Shown in pieces: positions 26,032 to 36,155 of a stretch of 64,000 nt of DNA. Below the pieces are notes generated by a model that saw nothing but the letters and a program-made list of their open reading frames with translations, searched no databases and had not been told where the DNA came from. The stretch comes from Streptomyces sp. SAI-127 (GTDB taxonomy: Bacteria; Actinomycetota; Actinomycetes; Streptomycetales; Streptomycetaceae), in assembly GCF_029894425.1 (NCBI RefSeq), contig NZ_JARXYJ010000001.1, positions 5,580,001 to 5,644,000 of the forward strand, read 5' to 3'. Positions within the stretch are counted from its first letter, which is position 1. Each line of letters opens with the position of its first letter. The translations under genes and the position numbers were made by a program.

Positions 26032-26796
26032 ATGTCTGACGTTTCGCGCCCTTCGCCCGCGGAAGCACGTGCGGAAGCCCGCACCGCGGTGGTGATTCCG
26101 GCCGCCGGAAGGGGCGTACGCCTCGGTCCGGGCGCCCCCAAAGCACTCCGCGCGCTGAACGGCACCCCCATGCTGATCCACGCGGTCCGTGCGATGGCCG
26201 CGTCCCGTGCCGTCTCCCTGGTCGTCGTCGTGGCCCCGCCCGACGGCGCCGGCGAGGTCAAGTCGCTCCTCGACGCCCACGCGCTGCCCGAGCGGACGGA
26301 CTTCCTCGTCGTCCCGGGCGGTGACTCCCGCCAGGAATCGGTCAGGCTCGGCCTGGACGCCCTGCCCCCCGACTTCGGCATCGTCCTGGTCCATGACGCG
26401 GCCCGCCCGCTCGTCCCGGTCGACACGGTCGACGCGGTCATCGAGGCCGTACGGGAGGGCGCGCCCGCCGTCGTCCCGGCGCTGCCCCTCGCGGACACCG
26501 TGAAGGAGGTCGAGCCGGCGACCGCTCCCGGTGAGCCGGAGCCGGTGGTGGCGACCCCGGTCCGCGCGCGCCTGCGTGCCGTACAGACACCGCAGGGCTT
26601 CGACCGGGCGACCCTGATCCGCGCCCACGAGAGCGTCACCGAAAACGTCACCGACGACGCGAGCATGGTCGAGCAGCTGGGGCTCACGGTCGTGGTGGTG
26701 CCCGGCCACGAGGAGGCCTTCAAGGTGACCCGCCCGCTGGACCTGGTCCTCGCGGAGGCGGTCCTGGCCCGCAGGAGGCTGAACGATGGCTTCTGA
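26032..26796 (+). CDS. ispD: 2-C-methyl-D-erythritol 4-phosphate cytidylyltransferase
   Basis: A 254-residue cytoplasmic enzyme that joins CTP to methylerythritol phosphate in the non-mevalonate isoprenoid pathway. Motifs are the nucleotide-binding [16 protein letters not shown] near the start, VHDAARPLV in the middle and [10 protein letters not shown] later. A short acidic extension precedes the conserved part. The 317 bases between carD and this gene hold no gene; CAGGAA lies just before the ATG. The end overlaps ispF by 11 bases. Confidence 0.94.
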   Translation: MSDVSRPSPAEARAEARTAVVIPAAGRGVRLGPGAPKALRALNGTPMLIHAVRAMAASRAVSLVVVVAPPDGAGEVKSLLDAHALPERTDFLVVPGGDSRQESVRLGLDALPPDFGIVLVHDAARPLVPVDTVDAVIEAVREGAPAVVPALPLADTVKEVEPATAPGEPEPVVATPVRARLRAVQTPQGFDRATLIRAHESVTENVTDDASMVEQLGLTVVVVPGHEEAFKVTRPLDLVLAEAVLARRRLNDGF

Positions 26797-27277
26797 GTCC
26801 GTGTTGCCGCAGGTCGGCATCGGCACCGACATCCACGCCTTCGAGGAGGGTCGCGAGCTGTGGTGCGCCGGCCTGAAGTGGGAGGGCGAGGGCACGGGCC
26901 TGGCCGGCCACTCCGACGCGGACGTCGTCGCCCACGCCGCGTGCAACGCGCTCTTCTCCGCGGCCGGCCTCGGCGACCTGGGACAGCACTTCGGTACCGG
27001 CCGTCCCGAGTGGTCGGGTGCGTCGGGCGTCACCCTGTTGACGGAGGCGGCCCGGATCGTGCGGGCGGCGGGCTTCCGGATCGGCAACATCGCCGTACAG
27101 GTGGTGGGTCCGCGGCCGAAGATCGGCAAGCGCAGGGACGAGGCGCAGAAAATCCTGTCGGAGGCGGCGGGAGCCCCGGTGTCGGTGTCGGGGGCGACCA
27201 CGGACGGCCTCGGCTTCCCGGGGCGCGGCGAAGGTCTGATGGCGGTCGCGACGGCCCTGGTCGTAAGGGAAGGGTGA
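26786..27277 (+). CDS. ispF: 2-C-methyl-D-erythritol 2,4-cyclodiphosphate synthase
   Basis: A 163-residue trimeric zinc enzyme releasing CMP to form the cyclodiphosphate. Zinc ligands sit in GIGTDIHAF and in the later His of [18 protein letters not shown] and the C-terminal [20 protein letters not shown] are family hallmarks. CAGGAGG precedes the ATG inside the ispD end, so the pair is translationally linked. Confidence 0.95.
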   Translation: MASESVLPQVGIGTDIHAFEEGRELWCAGLKWEGEGTGLAGHSDADVVAHAACNALFSAAGLGDLGQHFGTGRPEWSGASGVTLLTEAARIVRAAGFRIGNIAVQVVGPRPKIGKRRDEAQKILSEAAGAPVSVSGATTDGLGFPGRGEGLMAVATALVVREG

Positions 27278-27325
27278 CAAAAGGACTGCTCCACGCATCC
27301 CGTTCCGCCCACTACCCTAGGTCCC

Positions 27326-28723
27326 GTGACTATTCGCCTGTACGACACCAGCGCCCGGCAGATCCGTGACTTCGCCCCGCTCACGCCGGGTTGTGTCTCG
27401 ATCTACCTGTGTGGTGCCACCGTGCAGGCGGCCCCGCACATCGGGCACGTCCGCTCCTACCTGAACTTCGACATCATGCGCCGCTGGTTCCAGTACCGCG
27501 GCTACGACGTCACGTTCATCCGCAACGTCACCGACATCGACGACAAGATCATCGCCAAGGCGGCCGAGCAGAAGCGCCCCTGGTGGTCGATCGGGTACGA
27601 GAACGAGCGCGCGTTCAACGACGGCTACGCCGCCCTCGGCTGCCTCCCGCCCACCTACGAGCCGCGTGCCACCGGGCACGTGACCGAGATGGTCGAGATG
27701 ATGCAGGGCCTCATCGAGCGCGGCCACGCCTACGAGTCCGACGGCAACGTCTACTTCGACGTGCGCTCCTTCCCGGGCTATCTGGAGCTGTCGCGGCAGG
27801 AGCTGGACAACCTGCTCCAGCCGTCCGGCGACGGCGAGACCGGCAAGCGGGACCCGCGTGACTTCGCCATGTGGAAGTCCGCCAAGCCGGGTGAGCCGAC
27901 CTGGCCCACGCCGTGGGGCCGCGGCCGCCCCGGCTGGCACCTGGAGTGCTCGGCGATGGCCCACAAGTACCTGGGCACCGCCTTCGACATCCACGGCGGC
28001 GGCCTCGACCTGATCTTCCCGCACCACGAGAACGAGATCGCCCAGGCCAAGGCCTTCGGCGACGACTTCGCGCAGTACTGGGTGCACAACGCCTGGGTCA
28101 CCATGGCCGGCGACAAGATGTCCAAGTCGCTGGGCAACTCGGTGCTCGTGTCCGAGATGGTCGAGCAGTGGCGGCCGATCGTGCTGCGCTACTACCTCGG
28201 CACCCCGCACTACCGCTCGATGATCGAGTACAGCGAGGACGCCCTGCGCGAGGCCGAGTCGGCGTTCGCGCGGATCGAGGGCTTCGTGCAGCGGGTGGTC
28301 GAGAAGGCCGGTCACGTGGAGCCCGCGGCCGAGGTGCCGCCCGCGTTCGCCGAGGCGATGGACGACGACCTGGGCGTGCCGCAGGCCCTCGCCATCGTGC
28401 ACACCACCGTCCGGCAGGGCAACAGCGCCCTCGCGGCCGACGACAAGGAAGCCGCGGTGGCCCGCCTCGCCGAGGTGCGCGCCATGCTCGGCGTCCTCGG
28501 CCTCGACCCGCTCGACCCGCACTGGGCCGGTGAGTCCGACCGCGGCGACGATCTGCACGGCGTCGTGGACAGCCTCGTACGCCTGGTCCTCGACCAGCGG
28601 GAGGCGGCACGCGCCCGCAAGGACTGGGCCACCGCGGACGCCATCCGCGACCAGCTCGGCCAGTCGGGGCTGACCATCGAGGACGGTCCGCAGGGACCGC
28701 GCTGGTCGCTGGGTCCCCGCTAG
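27326..28723 (+). CDS. cysS: cysteinyl-tRNA synthetase
   Basis: A 465-residue class I synthetase. It has the HIGH motif ([11 protein letters not shown]), zinc-binding Cys and His residues ([30 protein letters not shown]) and KMSKS ([11 protein letters not shown]). Length matches CysS rather than the mycothiol ligase MshC, which is shorter. GTG 27326 lies seven bases after TACCCT, a leaderless promoter distinct from ispDF. A terminator follows. Confidence 0.96.
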   Translation: MTIRLYDTSARQIRDFAPLTPGCVSIYLCGATVQAAPHIGHVRSYLNFDIMRRWFQYRGYDVTFIRNVTDIDDKIIAKAAEQKRPWWSIGYENERAFNDGYAALGCLPPTYEPRATGHVTEMVEMMQGLIERGHAYESDGNVYFDVRSFPGYLELSRQELDNLLQPSGDGETGKRDPRDFAMWKSAKPGEPTWPTPWGRGRPGWHLECSAMAHKYLGTAFDIHGGGLDLIFPHHENEIAQAKAFGDDFAQYWVHNAWVTMAGDKMSKSLGNSVLVSEMVEQWRPIVLRYYLGTPHYRSMIEYSEDALREAESAFARIEGFVQRVVEKAGHVEPAAEVPPAFAEAMDDDLGVPQALAIVHTTVRQGNSALAADDKEAAVARLAEVRAMLGVLGLDPLDPHWAGESDRGDDLHGVVDSLVRLVLDQREAARARKDWATADAIRDQLGQSGLTIEDGPQGPRWSLGPR

Positions 28724-28741
28724 CCCCTTTTCTTGATCGAT

Positions 28742-28769
28742 TGTGCCGCCCGGCCCTCCGGGCGGCACA
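28742..28769 (+). terminator. hairpin terminator after cysS
   Basis: Twelve-base arms (28742-28753, 28758-28769) with loop CCCT, 18 bases past the stop. Confidence 0.8.
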
Positions 28770-28826
28770 CTGCATAGACGTACGAACACTTCACCGACGC
28801 AGACCCTCACGTAGAACAGGTAGGTC

Positions 28827-29768
28827 ATGGCAGCCAACAACCGCCGCATGTCCGGCAAGAAGGGCGCGCAGGTCGGCAGTGGCGGCCAGCGACGCAGGGG
28901 CCTGGAGGGCAAGGGACCGACCCCGCCCGCCGAGATGCGCAAGGGCCACAAGAAGAACCGTGTCGCCAACGCCAAGGCGAAGCAGGCGGTACGCCGTCCC
29001 GTGGCGCGCGGCCGGGGCGGCAAGGGCACCTCGGAGATGGTCGTCGGCCGCAACCCCGTCGTCGAGGCGCTGCGCGAGGGCGTGCCCGCGGTGACGCTCT
29101 ACGTCCAGCAGTTCATCGACAACGACGAGCGGGTGCGCGAGGCACTCCAGCTCGTCGCCGACCGGGGCGGCGTCCACCTCATGGAGGCCCCCCGCCCCGA
29201 GCTCGACCGCATGACCAACGGGCTCAACCACCAGGGCCTGGTCCTCCAGGTCCCGCCGTACGAGTACGCCCACCCCGAGGACCTCGCGGGCGCCGCCTAC
29301 GACGAGGGGCAGGATCCGCTGATCGTGGCCCTCGACGGCGTGACCGACCCGCGCAACCTCGGTGCCGCCGTACGCTCCGTCTCCGCCTTCGGCGGCCACG
29401 GCGTCCTCGTGCCCGAACGGCGCGCGGCCGGCATGACCGCCGGTGCGTGGAAGTCGTCCGCCGGTACGGCCGCCCGCACCCCTGTCGCGCGCTGCACCAA
29501 CCTGACGCGCGCGCTGGAGGCGTACAAGAAGCAGGGCATCGCGGTCGTCGGCCTCGCCGCCGACGGCGAGCACGAGGTCGGTGAGCTGGCAGCCCTCGGC
29601 GGGCCCGTCGTCATCGTGGTCGGCAGCGAGGGCAAGGGCCTGTCCCGCCTGGTCGGCGAGACCTGCGACTACCGGGTGCGGATCCCGATGCCGGGCGGCG
29701 CCGAGTCGCTGAACGCCGGTGTGGCGGCGGGAATCGTGCTGTACGAGGCGGCTCGCCGGCGGGCCTGA
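28827..29768 (+). CDS. rlmB: 23S rRNA (guanosine-2'-O-)-methyltransferase RlmB / TrmH family
   Basis: A 313-residue SPOUT methyltransferase. A basic, disordered N-terminal extension (1-70, many Lys/Arg) precedes the substrate-binding domain ([20 protein letters not shown]). The SPOUT knot has motif 1 NLGAAVRS, motif 2 [12 protein letters not shown] and motif 3 [18 protein letters not shown]. It methylates ribose in 23S rRNA. The position after cysS is conserved in actinobacteria. Confidence 0.92.
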   Translation: MAANNRRMSGKKGAQVGSGGQRRRGLEGKGPTPPAEMRKGHKKNRVANAKAKQAVRRPVARGRGGKGTSEMVVGRNPVVEALREGVPAVTLYVQQFIDNDERVREALQLVADRGGVHLMEAPRPELDRMTNGLNHQGLVLQVPPYEYAHPEDLAGAAYDEGQDPLIVALDGVTDPRNLGAAVRSVSAFGGHGVLVPERRAAGMTAGAWKSSAGTAARTPVARCTNLTRALEAYKKQGIAVVGLAADGEHEVGELAALGGPVVIVVGSEGKGLSRLVGETCDYRVRIPMPGGAESLNAGVAAGIVLYEAARRRA

Positions 29769-29886
29769 ACGGCCGTTCGGCGCCGTCCCCCACATGGGGT
29801 GTTCCTGGCGTACGGGGCAAGCTTGACGGGGTCCGGACAGATCCGGCGAGTCAAAGCAGTGTCCTAAGCACACGTCACTCGGTTAG

Positions 29887-31515
29887 ATGAGTGTGGACAC
29901 CAGAACACCCCGCACACCCACGGGGGGCCGCTCGTCGGGATTCGATACCGGGTTCGATGACGCTCCCGCGCTGAGCATGGTGAAGGTGCCGAGCGATCCG
30001 GCGCAGATCATCGTCAACCACGCCAGTTTCCGCGTCCAGTTGGGCGCCTCGACGCGGCGTGCTGCACAATCCCCGCGGATCGCACGGCACTTGAGCGCCA
30101 CCGAGGACACCGCACGCATCCCGGCCGTCGGCGCGCCCGCCGCGGGGCGCCGACGGCCCGTCGTGTGGAGCGGCAGGTCCGCCCCCGACGACACCGGCGC
30201 CCACCGCCTGCTCCAGGCCGTGCGAGGCGGCAGCGTCGGCCATGCCGAACCGCCCGCCGCCGACGCCGGAGCCACCCAGGTCATCCCCCGCATCGACGTC
30301 GACCACGGCTACCAGGCCGAATACGGCGGCGAGTTGGCCCAGACCATGGCGACCCCGGTCGTCGGCGCCCAACGCACCGGCGACGGCACCCGACTCCTGC
30401 CCCACATGCGCACGGCCGGCAGCGCGTACGACGAACCCGCCTACCAGGGCGAGGATTTCGACGACGGCTTCGACGAGACCCCCGACGACCGCGCCACCAG
30501 GCGACAGGGTGACGAAGCCGCGCGGCACGCGTACTACCCGGGCCGCCGGATGAACCTGGGCGTCGTCCTCCTCCCGCTCCGGATCTTCCTCGGCTTCATC
30601 TCCATCTACGCCGGCATGGGCAAGCTCTGCGACCCCGTCTACTTCGACGGCGGCAAACGCGGCTCCATGGTCAAGTGGCTCAACACCCTGCATCCGTGGG
30701 AAGTGGCCGAACCACTGCGCCAGTTCGCCCTCCAGCACCCCGTCGGCTCCGGCCTCGTCATCGCCTTCCTCCAGGTCATCGTGGGCGTCCTGACGATCCT
30801 GGGCTGCTGGCAGCGCGTCGCCGCGGTCGTCGGCGCAGGCCTGTCCGCCGCGCTCCTCGTCACCGTCAGCTGGAAGAGCGTCCCCGCCTACGACACCCCC
30901 GACATCATCTACCTCGCCGCCTGGTCCCCGCTGATCATCGCCGGCGCCCCCGTCTACTCCATCGACGGCCGCCTCGCGGGCAGCGCCTGGCGCCGCCTCG
31001 GGCCCCTCTCCGACATCTGGGAGCTGCGCCGCTACGTCCTGCGCCGCGGCGCCCTCATCACGGCCATCGCCACCGGCCTCACCCTCCTGATCGGCTCCGT
31101 CCTCGGCGGCGCCGTCCGGGACGCCGACCGGGTGATCGTCCCCGGACCCGGCGAGGCCCCGCGCAACGAACTGCCCGGCTCCCCGCTCCCGCAGGACTCC
31201 GCCAAGCCCCGCAAGAAGAGCCCGTCGGCGTCCACCTCACCGAGCCAGGGCGCCACCAGCGGCCCGTCCGCCGGCACCTCGGCCACCCCCGACGCCCCCC
31301 GCGACACCGGCGCCACCATCGGCGGCTCGCCCAGCCAGACCCAGGGCACCACGGGCCGGACCACACCCCAGCAGTCCTCCCCGGCCCAGCAGGCCCCCAG
31401 CACCACATCGGGTCCGACCGGAGGCACCAGCACCTCCGGCGGTTCAACAGGCGGCTCCGACACGGGAGGCTCCTCCTCCGGCGAACCGGGCCTGGTGGGC
31501 GGCCTGTTGGGGTAG
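29887..31515 (+). CDS. DoxX-family membrane protein with disordered termini
   Basis: A 542-residue protein. The first 215 residues are polar and probably cytoplasmic, with a short conserved helix (SMVKVPSDPAQIIVNHASFR). Residues about 220-420 carry the DoxX four-helix core (VVLLPLRIFLGFISIYAGMG, VIAFLQVIVGVLTILGCWQR, DIIYLAAWSPLIIAGAPVYS) and one further helix. The end is a Ser/Thr/Gly-rich tail of about 120 residues. DoxX proteins are linked to thiol redox homeostasis in mycobacteria; the role here is inferred only from the fold. A strong terminator follows. Confidence 0.8.
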   Translation: MSVDTRTPRTPTGGRSSGFDTGFDDAPALSMVKVPSDPAQIIVNHASFRVQLGASTRRAAQSPRIARHLSATEDTARIPAVGAPAAGRRRPVVWSGRSAPDDTGAHRLLQAVRGGSVGHAEPPAADAGATQVIPRIDVDHGYQAEYGGELAQTMATPVVGAQRTGDGTRLLPHMRTAGSAYDEPAYQGEDFDDGFDETPDDRATRRQGDEAARHAYYPGRRMNLGVVLLPLRIFLGFISIYAGMGKLCDPVYFDGGKRGSMVKWLNTLHPWEVAEPLRQFALQHPVGSGLVIAFLQVIVGVLTILGCWQRVAAVVGAGLSAALLVTVSWKSVPAYDTPDIIYLAAWSPLIIAGAPVYSIDGRLAGSAWRRLGPLSDIWELRRYVLRRGALITAIATGLTLLIGSVLGGAVRDADRVIVPGPGEAPRNELPGSPLPQDSAKPRKKSPSASTSPSQGATSGPSAGTSATPDAPRDTGATIGGSPSQTQGTTGRTTPQQSSPAQQAPSTTSGPTGGTSTSGGSTGGSDTGGSSSGEPGLVGGLLG

Positions 31516-31570
31516 GCGGGCCGGTGGGCGACGTACTGGGCAACCCCGCCGGCTGAGAGACATGGGCCCA

Positions 31571-31610
31571 CGAGAAGGTCCCGCACCCATGCAGGTGCGG
31601 GACCTTCTCG
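31571..31610. terminator. bidirectional hairpin terminator
   Basis: Seventeen-base perfect arms (31571-31587, 31594-31610), six-base loop, between the convergent DoxX and nucleotidyltransferase genes. Confidence 0.88.
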
Positions 31611-31654
31611 GCGTACGACCGCCTCAGTCGACGACGCCTCTGCCGACGACGCTT

Positions 31655-32386
31655 CTATCGACCCAGTGCTGCCAGTTCCTTCGCCGCCTCGGTCAGGTCC
31701 TTCGCCGTGTCGATGGCCCGCCAGTACGCCCCCTGAGGGATCGGGAACCCGGCCAGCCGCAGCTCACGCGCGAGCGTGGGGAACGTCGTCCGCTCATGGT
31801 CCCCCCGCTCCGGCAGCAGATCGGCGAACGCCGGCGAGAAGACGTACACACCCGCGTTGATCTCGAACGTCGACGGCGGCGCCTCGATGAAGTCCGTGAT
31901 GTGCCCGAACCCGTCGGTCTGCACCGCCCCCCACGGAATCCGCGGCCGCGCCAGCGCGAGCGTCGCGACCGCGTCGCGCTCGGTGTGGAAGTCCGCCATG
32001 TCGCGCAGCGAGAAACGGGTCCAGATGTCACCGTTCGTCGCGTACCACGCCCGGTCCGGGTGCGGCAGACGCGCGGCCGCGTACTTCAGACCGCCACCCC
32101 GCCCGAGCGGCTCCGTCTCGATGACGGTCTGGACACGCAGCGGGAGCTCGGCCGTCTTCAGCCAGTCCTGCAGCACCTCGGCGAGATGCCCACAGCTGAT
32201 CACGACGTCCGTCACGCCCTCCTCGGCGAGCCAGACAAGCTGATGGCCGATGATCGGAGTCCCGGTCCCGGGGATCTCGACCATCGGCTTGGGCCGGTCG
32301 TCGGTGTAGGGACGCAGCCGGGAACCCTGGCCGCCGGCCAGGATCACGGCCTGAGTGGGACGGGACGCGGCGTTCGGATCGGTCAT
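31655..32386 (-). CDS. sugar-1-phosphate nucleotidyltransferase
   Basis: A 243-residue protein with the nucleotidyltransferase signature AVILAGGQGSRLRPYTDDRP followed by KPMVEI, and the metal-site Asp in WYATNGDIWT. It is shorter than RfbA or GlmU and resembles mannose-1-phosphate or glucose-1-phosphate nucleotidyltransferase cores. The exact sugar cannot be decided. The ATG sits seven bases after TACAGT (leaderless). Confidence 0.85.
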   Translation of the reverse strand: MTDPNAASRPTQAVILAGGQGSRLRPYTDDRPKPMVEIPGTGTPIIGHQLVWLAEEGVTDVVISCGHLAEVLQDWLKTAELPLRVQTVIETEPLGRGGGLKYAAARLPHPDRAWYATNGDIWTRFSLRDMADFHTERDAVATLALARPRIPWGAVQTDGFGHITDFIEAPPSTFEINAGVYVFSPAFADLLPERGDHERTTFPTLARELRLAGFPIPQGAYWRAIDTAKDLTEAAKELAALGR

Positions 32387-32445
32387 GACCGGAACTGTAC
32401 GGCGCGCCCCTTCCCCGACCTCGGTCGGTATCCCCTCTCACGGAG

Positions 32446-32904
32446 TCAGCTGTGCGCGGCCGCCACACCCGTCGCGAAGGACGTGTCGCAGACCGGGCGG
32501 GCGTACGACTGCGCGCGCGTGGGGCCGTACACACGGACCGCCGCGCGGCCCAGGGCCTTCGCGATGGACACGCAGTGCCTGGCGAGCGACGGACGGTCGT
32601 TCACGGCCTCCTGAAGGTGCGTGAGGGCGGTACCCGGGTCCTTCTCCTGGAGCTCGGTCAGAAGCTGCTCGCGCAGGACGTCCTGCGGGGCGAGGGGCGC
32701 GCTGCGCGGCTTGCTGTCCGAGACCGAGGCGTCCGCGGCGGTGAGCACCGAGGAGCTCGAGGGGTCCCCCGACCAGTTGACTCGGGTGACCGCGAGGGTC
32801 CCGGAGAGCACCAGGACGACGGGCAGGACAAGGGCGAGGGAGCGGCCGATACGGCGGGCGGGGCCCCGGCCGCGTCGCGTCTGTTGGTTAGTGGTGTGCT
32901 TCAC
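32446..32904 (-). CDS. small membrane-anchored or exported protein of unknown function
   Basis: A 152-residue protein: basic N-terminus, one hydrophobic segment (about 22-42, SLALVLPVVLVLSGTLAV), then an extracytoplasmic part with DVLREQLLTELQEKDPGTAL and two Cys (HCVSIAK, PVCDTSF) that could form a disulfide. I do not recognise the family, but it keeps this place next to msiK. GTG follows TACCCT by seven bases. Confidence 0.7.
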   Translation of the reverse strand: MKHTTNQQTRRGRGPARRIGRSLALVLPVVLVLSGTLAVTRVNWSGDPSSSSVLTAADASVSDSKPRSAPLAPQDVLREQLLTELQEKDPGTALTHLQEAVNDRPSLARHCVSIAKALGRAAVRVYGPTRAQSYARPVCDTSFATGVAAAHS

Positions 32905-33052
32905 GCGTGTGAGGGTAGCGTGCGGTAATGATTTGGCGACATTTAGTCACCGGTTCGGGGGATGAGATGGTGCCGATTTTTGGGTAGGGCGTTGACGCAC
33001 ACTGCTCGAAATGACCGGTGTGCCGGGGTATTTGTCGACACCCTCCGGACGC

Positions 33053-33089
33053 GAGAAGGGCCCCGCAGATGGTCTGCGGGGCCCTCTTC
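33053..33089 (-). terminator. hairpin terminator downstream of msiK
   Basis: Thirteen-base perfect stem (33057-33069, 33073-33085), three-base loop, flanked by GAGA and TCTTC, 32 bases past the msiK stop. Confidence 0.8.
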
Positions 33090-33120
33090 GTCAACCTGGG
33101 TGAATCAGCGCTGCTCGTCC

Positions 33121-34257
<1,137 letters not shown>

Positions 34258-34315
34258 GGCTCAGAGGCCCCCTTCTACCGGCAGGAACGTGCCGGACGAT
34301 CCGTTGTAGGAAGGT

Positions 34316-34331
34316 GGTGGTGTAGTCCACA
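34316..34331. promoter_or_regulatory. dre-like (DasR-type) site upstream of msiK
   Basis: TGGTGTAGTCCA (34318-34329) matches 10 of 12 bases of the DasR core TGGTCTAGACCA. The two certain-looking sites at the nag locus use the same variants. DasR control of msiK is inferred. Confidence 0.5.
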
Positions 34332-34434
34332 CGAGTGGACTGGCTTGGACGGTACCCGGCGTTCACGCGTATGTCAGTACCTGGAGGACTGTGAACTTCG
34401 CGGAAACTTTCGAATGGGGCAGAGCGACGCACTT

Positions 34435-34576
34435 TTGACCTTGCTGTTCGGCTTCCTGCTTCATCGTCCACAGCCGGCCACACACAGCCCTGGTGAGCTG
34501 CGTCTGACCGGTCTTACGGGGACTCCACAGGCATTCCGGCCGACGGCCCGTCGGTCCGTACTTCAGCGGCCGCGCT
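34435..34576 (-). ncRNA. candidate omega-RNA / right end of the first tnpB element
   Basis: The region just past the tnpB stop would encode the guide scaffold in IS200/IS605-type elements. Phrases typical of such scaffolds are present on the minus strand (GTGGAGTCCCCGTAAGAC, GATGAAGCAGGAAGC), and the sequence ends with AAGGTCAA at 34442-34435. The strong terminal GC hairpin seen at the second element is missing, so this end may be degraded. The extent is approximate. Confidence 0.35.
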
Positions 34577-35866
34577 CTACGCGGCCAGCAAACGCAAACC
34601 CTCGTCCCTGAGGTTCACGGCAGCGTTCACATCACGATCGTGCAGGGCCCCACACCCGGCACACGTCCACTGCCGAACCGAGACATCCATCTTCGGACCT
34701 ATGACGTGACATGCGGAGCACCGCCTCGTCGAAGGAAAGAATCGGTCCACGACCACAAGCGTCCGGCCGTACCACTCGCACTTGTAGCGCAGCTGCCGTA
34801 GCAACTCGCCCCACGAGGCATCGACGATCGCCTGATTCAACTTCGCCTTCCGCCGCCGCCCCTTGCCGCGCGCCGCACACATCAAGGTCCCCACCGACAG
34901 GTCTTCCACCACGAGCACTTGGTTCTCGCGCACGAGGCGGGTGGTGAGCTGGTTCAGCATGTCCCTCCGTACGTCACTGATCAGGGCGTACAGCCGCGCG
35001 ATCTTCTCCCGAACCTTCTGCCGATTCTTCGACCCCCGCACCTTGCGGTGCAGCTCCCGCTGCAACCGCGCCAACTTCTCCGCGTACCGCTTCAACAGCC
35101 GTGGATGATCGAACTTCGTCCCGTCATCCAGGATCACCAGTGACGCCAGCCCGACATCCACCCCCGCTGCCTTCGGCTCCCGCGTCCCCGGCACGAACAC
35201 CACAGGGAGCGGAGCCATCCGCTCCTCCACCAGCACGGACACGAAGTACCGGCCGGCCCGATCCCGCGTGACCGACAATCGAACCGGAACCTCTCCGACA
35301 GGCAACGACCGCGACCACCGGACGTCCAACGGCACCGATTGCTTGGCCAACGTGATCAGCCCAGTCCCCGGCCGCCCGGGATCCTCCACCCACTTGAACC
35401 CCGTACGCACATACGTCGCCGTATCCCGCGAACGACCCTTCTTCTTCCGCCTCGGATACCTGGCCTCACCCTTGAAGAAACGGCCGTACGCCTGATCCAG
35501 ATGACGCAGCGACTGCTGAAGCACCGTCGACGACACATCCTTCAACCACGCCGTCTCCTCCTTCCGCTTCCAGCCGGTCAACGCCCGACAGGTCTCCGCG
35601 AACCCCACATTCACCCGGTGCCGTTCCCAGGTACCCGAACGCAGCGCCAGCCCCTCGTTGTAGACCCACCGACACGCTCCGAACGTCCGCTCCAACTGCT
35701 GGGCTTGCTCCTCGGTCGGATAGAAGCGGAACCGATAGAGGCGGTGATGCGTGTCGGGCGCCTTGGCGTGGGACTTCAACGGAGTCGCCTTGCGTGTGTG
35801 GTGCTTCCGGCGCTCGCCGATGCCGAGGACCTCGCGTTTGACGCGCTCGGTCTCTGTCTCCCCCAT
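34577..35866 (-). CDS. tnpB: RNA-guided endonuclease TnpB
   Basis: A 429-residue TnpB with an intact RuvC triad: D237 (AGVDVGLASL), E321 (LVVEDLSVG) and D412 (HDRDVNAAVNL). A zinc finger is formed by C383/C386 and C402/C405. The N-terminal 200 residues hold the wedge and REC-like part (YRFRFYPTEEQAQQLERTFG, then ACRWVYNEGLALR). TnpB uses an omega-RNA from the element's right end to cut the empty donor site next to a TAM, helping retain the element. GGGAGGGG three bases before the ATG supports the start. Unlike the second tnpB here (about 46.9 kb), this one has an added basic N-terminal leader of about 40 residues. Confidence 0.92.
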   Translation of the reverse strand: MGETETERVKREVLGIGERRKHHTRKATPLKSHAKAPDTHHRLYRFRFYPTEEQAQQLERTFGACRWVYNEGLALRSGTWERHRVNVGFAETCRALTGWKRKEETAWLKDVSSTVLQQSLRHLDQAYGRFFKGEARYPRRKKKGRSRDTATYVRTGFKWVEDPGRPGTGLITLAKQSVPLDVRWSRSLPVGEVPVRLSVTRDRAGRYFVSVLVEERMAPLPVVFVPGTREPKAAGVDVGLASLVILDDGTKFDHPRLLKRYAEKLARLQRELHRKVRGSKNRQKVREKIARLYALISDVRRDMLNQLTTRLVRENQVLVVEDLSVGTLMCAARGKGRRRKAKLNQAIVDASWGELLRQLRYKCEWYGRTLVVVDRFFPSTRRCSACHVIGPKMDVSVRQWTCAGCGALHDRDVNAAVNLRDEGLRLLAA

Positions 35867-36041
35867 GACCCCTCCCTGACGATCCGATCTTCGGAACAGC
35901 ACGTCAGCTCGATCAACGAACGGGTGCACGGATGGTTACGCACGGTTTTGGGAGCGTGTGGAGTGCGGAACTTCGTGGCTAGAGGAAACGGGCGCTGTGT
36001 ACAGTGGAGCCGCCTTCGCGTACGGCATTGCAGTGCGCGCT

Positions 36042-36114
36042 GCCGCCTTAGCTCAGTTGGTAGAGCGCCGGCTTTGTAACCCGAAGGTCGTCGGTTCGAT
36101 TCCGACAGGCGGCT
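36042..36114 (+). tRNA. tRNA-Thr (anticodon TGT)
   Basis: A 73-base cloverleaf: perfect seven-pair acceptor stem (GCCGCCT/AGGCGGC), D stem GCTC/GAGC, T stem GTCGG/CCGAC with loop TTCGATT, discriminator T, no encoded CCA. The anticodon loop TTTGTAA gives TGT (codon ACA). The anticodon stem has mismatches C-A at 27-43 and C-C at 31-39; the first recalls the G-A found in E. coli tRNA-Thr. Confidence 0.92.
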
Positions 36115-36119
36115 CAACG

Positions 36120-36155
36120 AAAGCCCAGGTCAGATCAGTTCTGACCTGGGCTTTT
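36120..36155 (+). terminator. tRNA-Thr terminator
   Basis: Perfect 14-base arms (36120-36133, 36141-36154) with a seven-base loop, running into CTTTTG. The convergent kinase gene has its stop codon inside this hairpin. Confidence 0.9.

Larger units (their letters stand above)
34435..35866 (-). mobile_element. tnpB-only IS200/IS605-type element
   Basis: An element with tnpB but no tnpA transposase. The right end is placed tentatively at the AAGGTCAA at 34435; the left end lies between 35867 and the tRNA at 36042 and cannot be fixed by eye. Without TnpA it would depend on a transposase elsewhere. Confidence 0.6.

Noticed and set aside
27317..29053. 578-codon open frame antisense to cysS and rlmB
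   Set aside because: Spans two real genes with full motifs and shows only Arg/Gly/Val-rich filler.
36042..36114. Reading the tRNA as tRNA-Tyr (GTA)
   Set aside because: Would require a shifted anticodon loop and a long variable arm, which this 73-base tRNA lacks; TGT in a seven-base loop fits.
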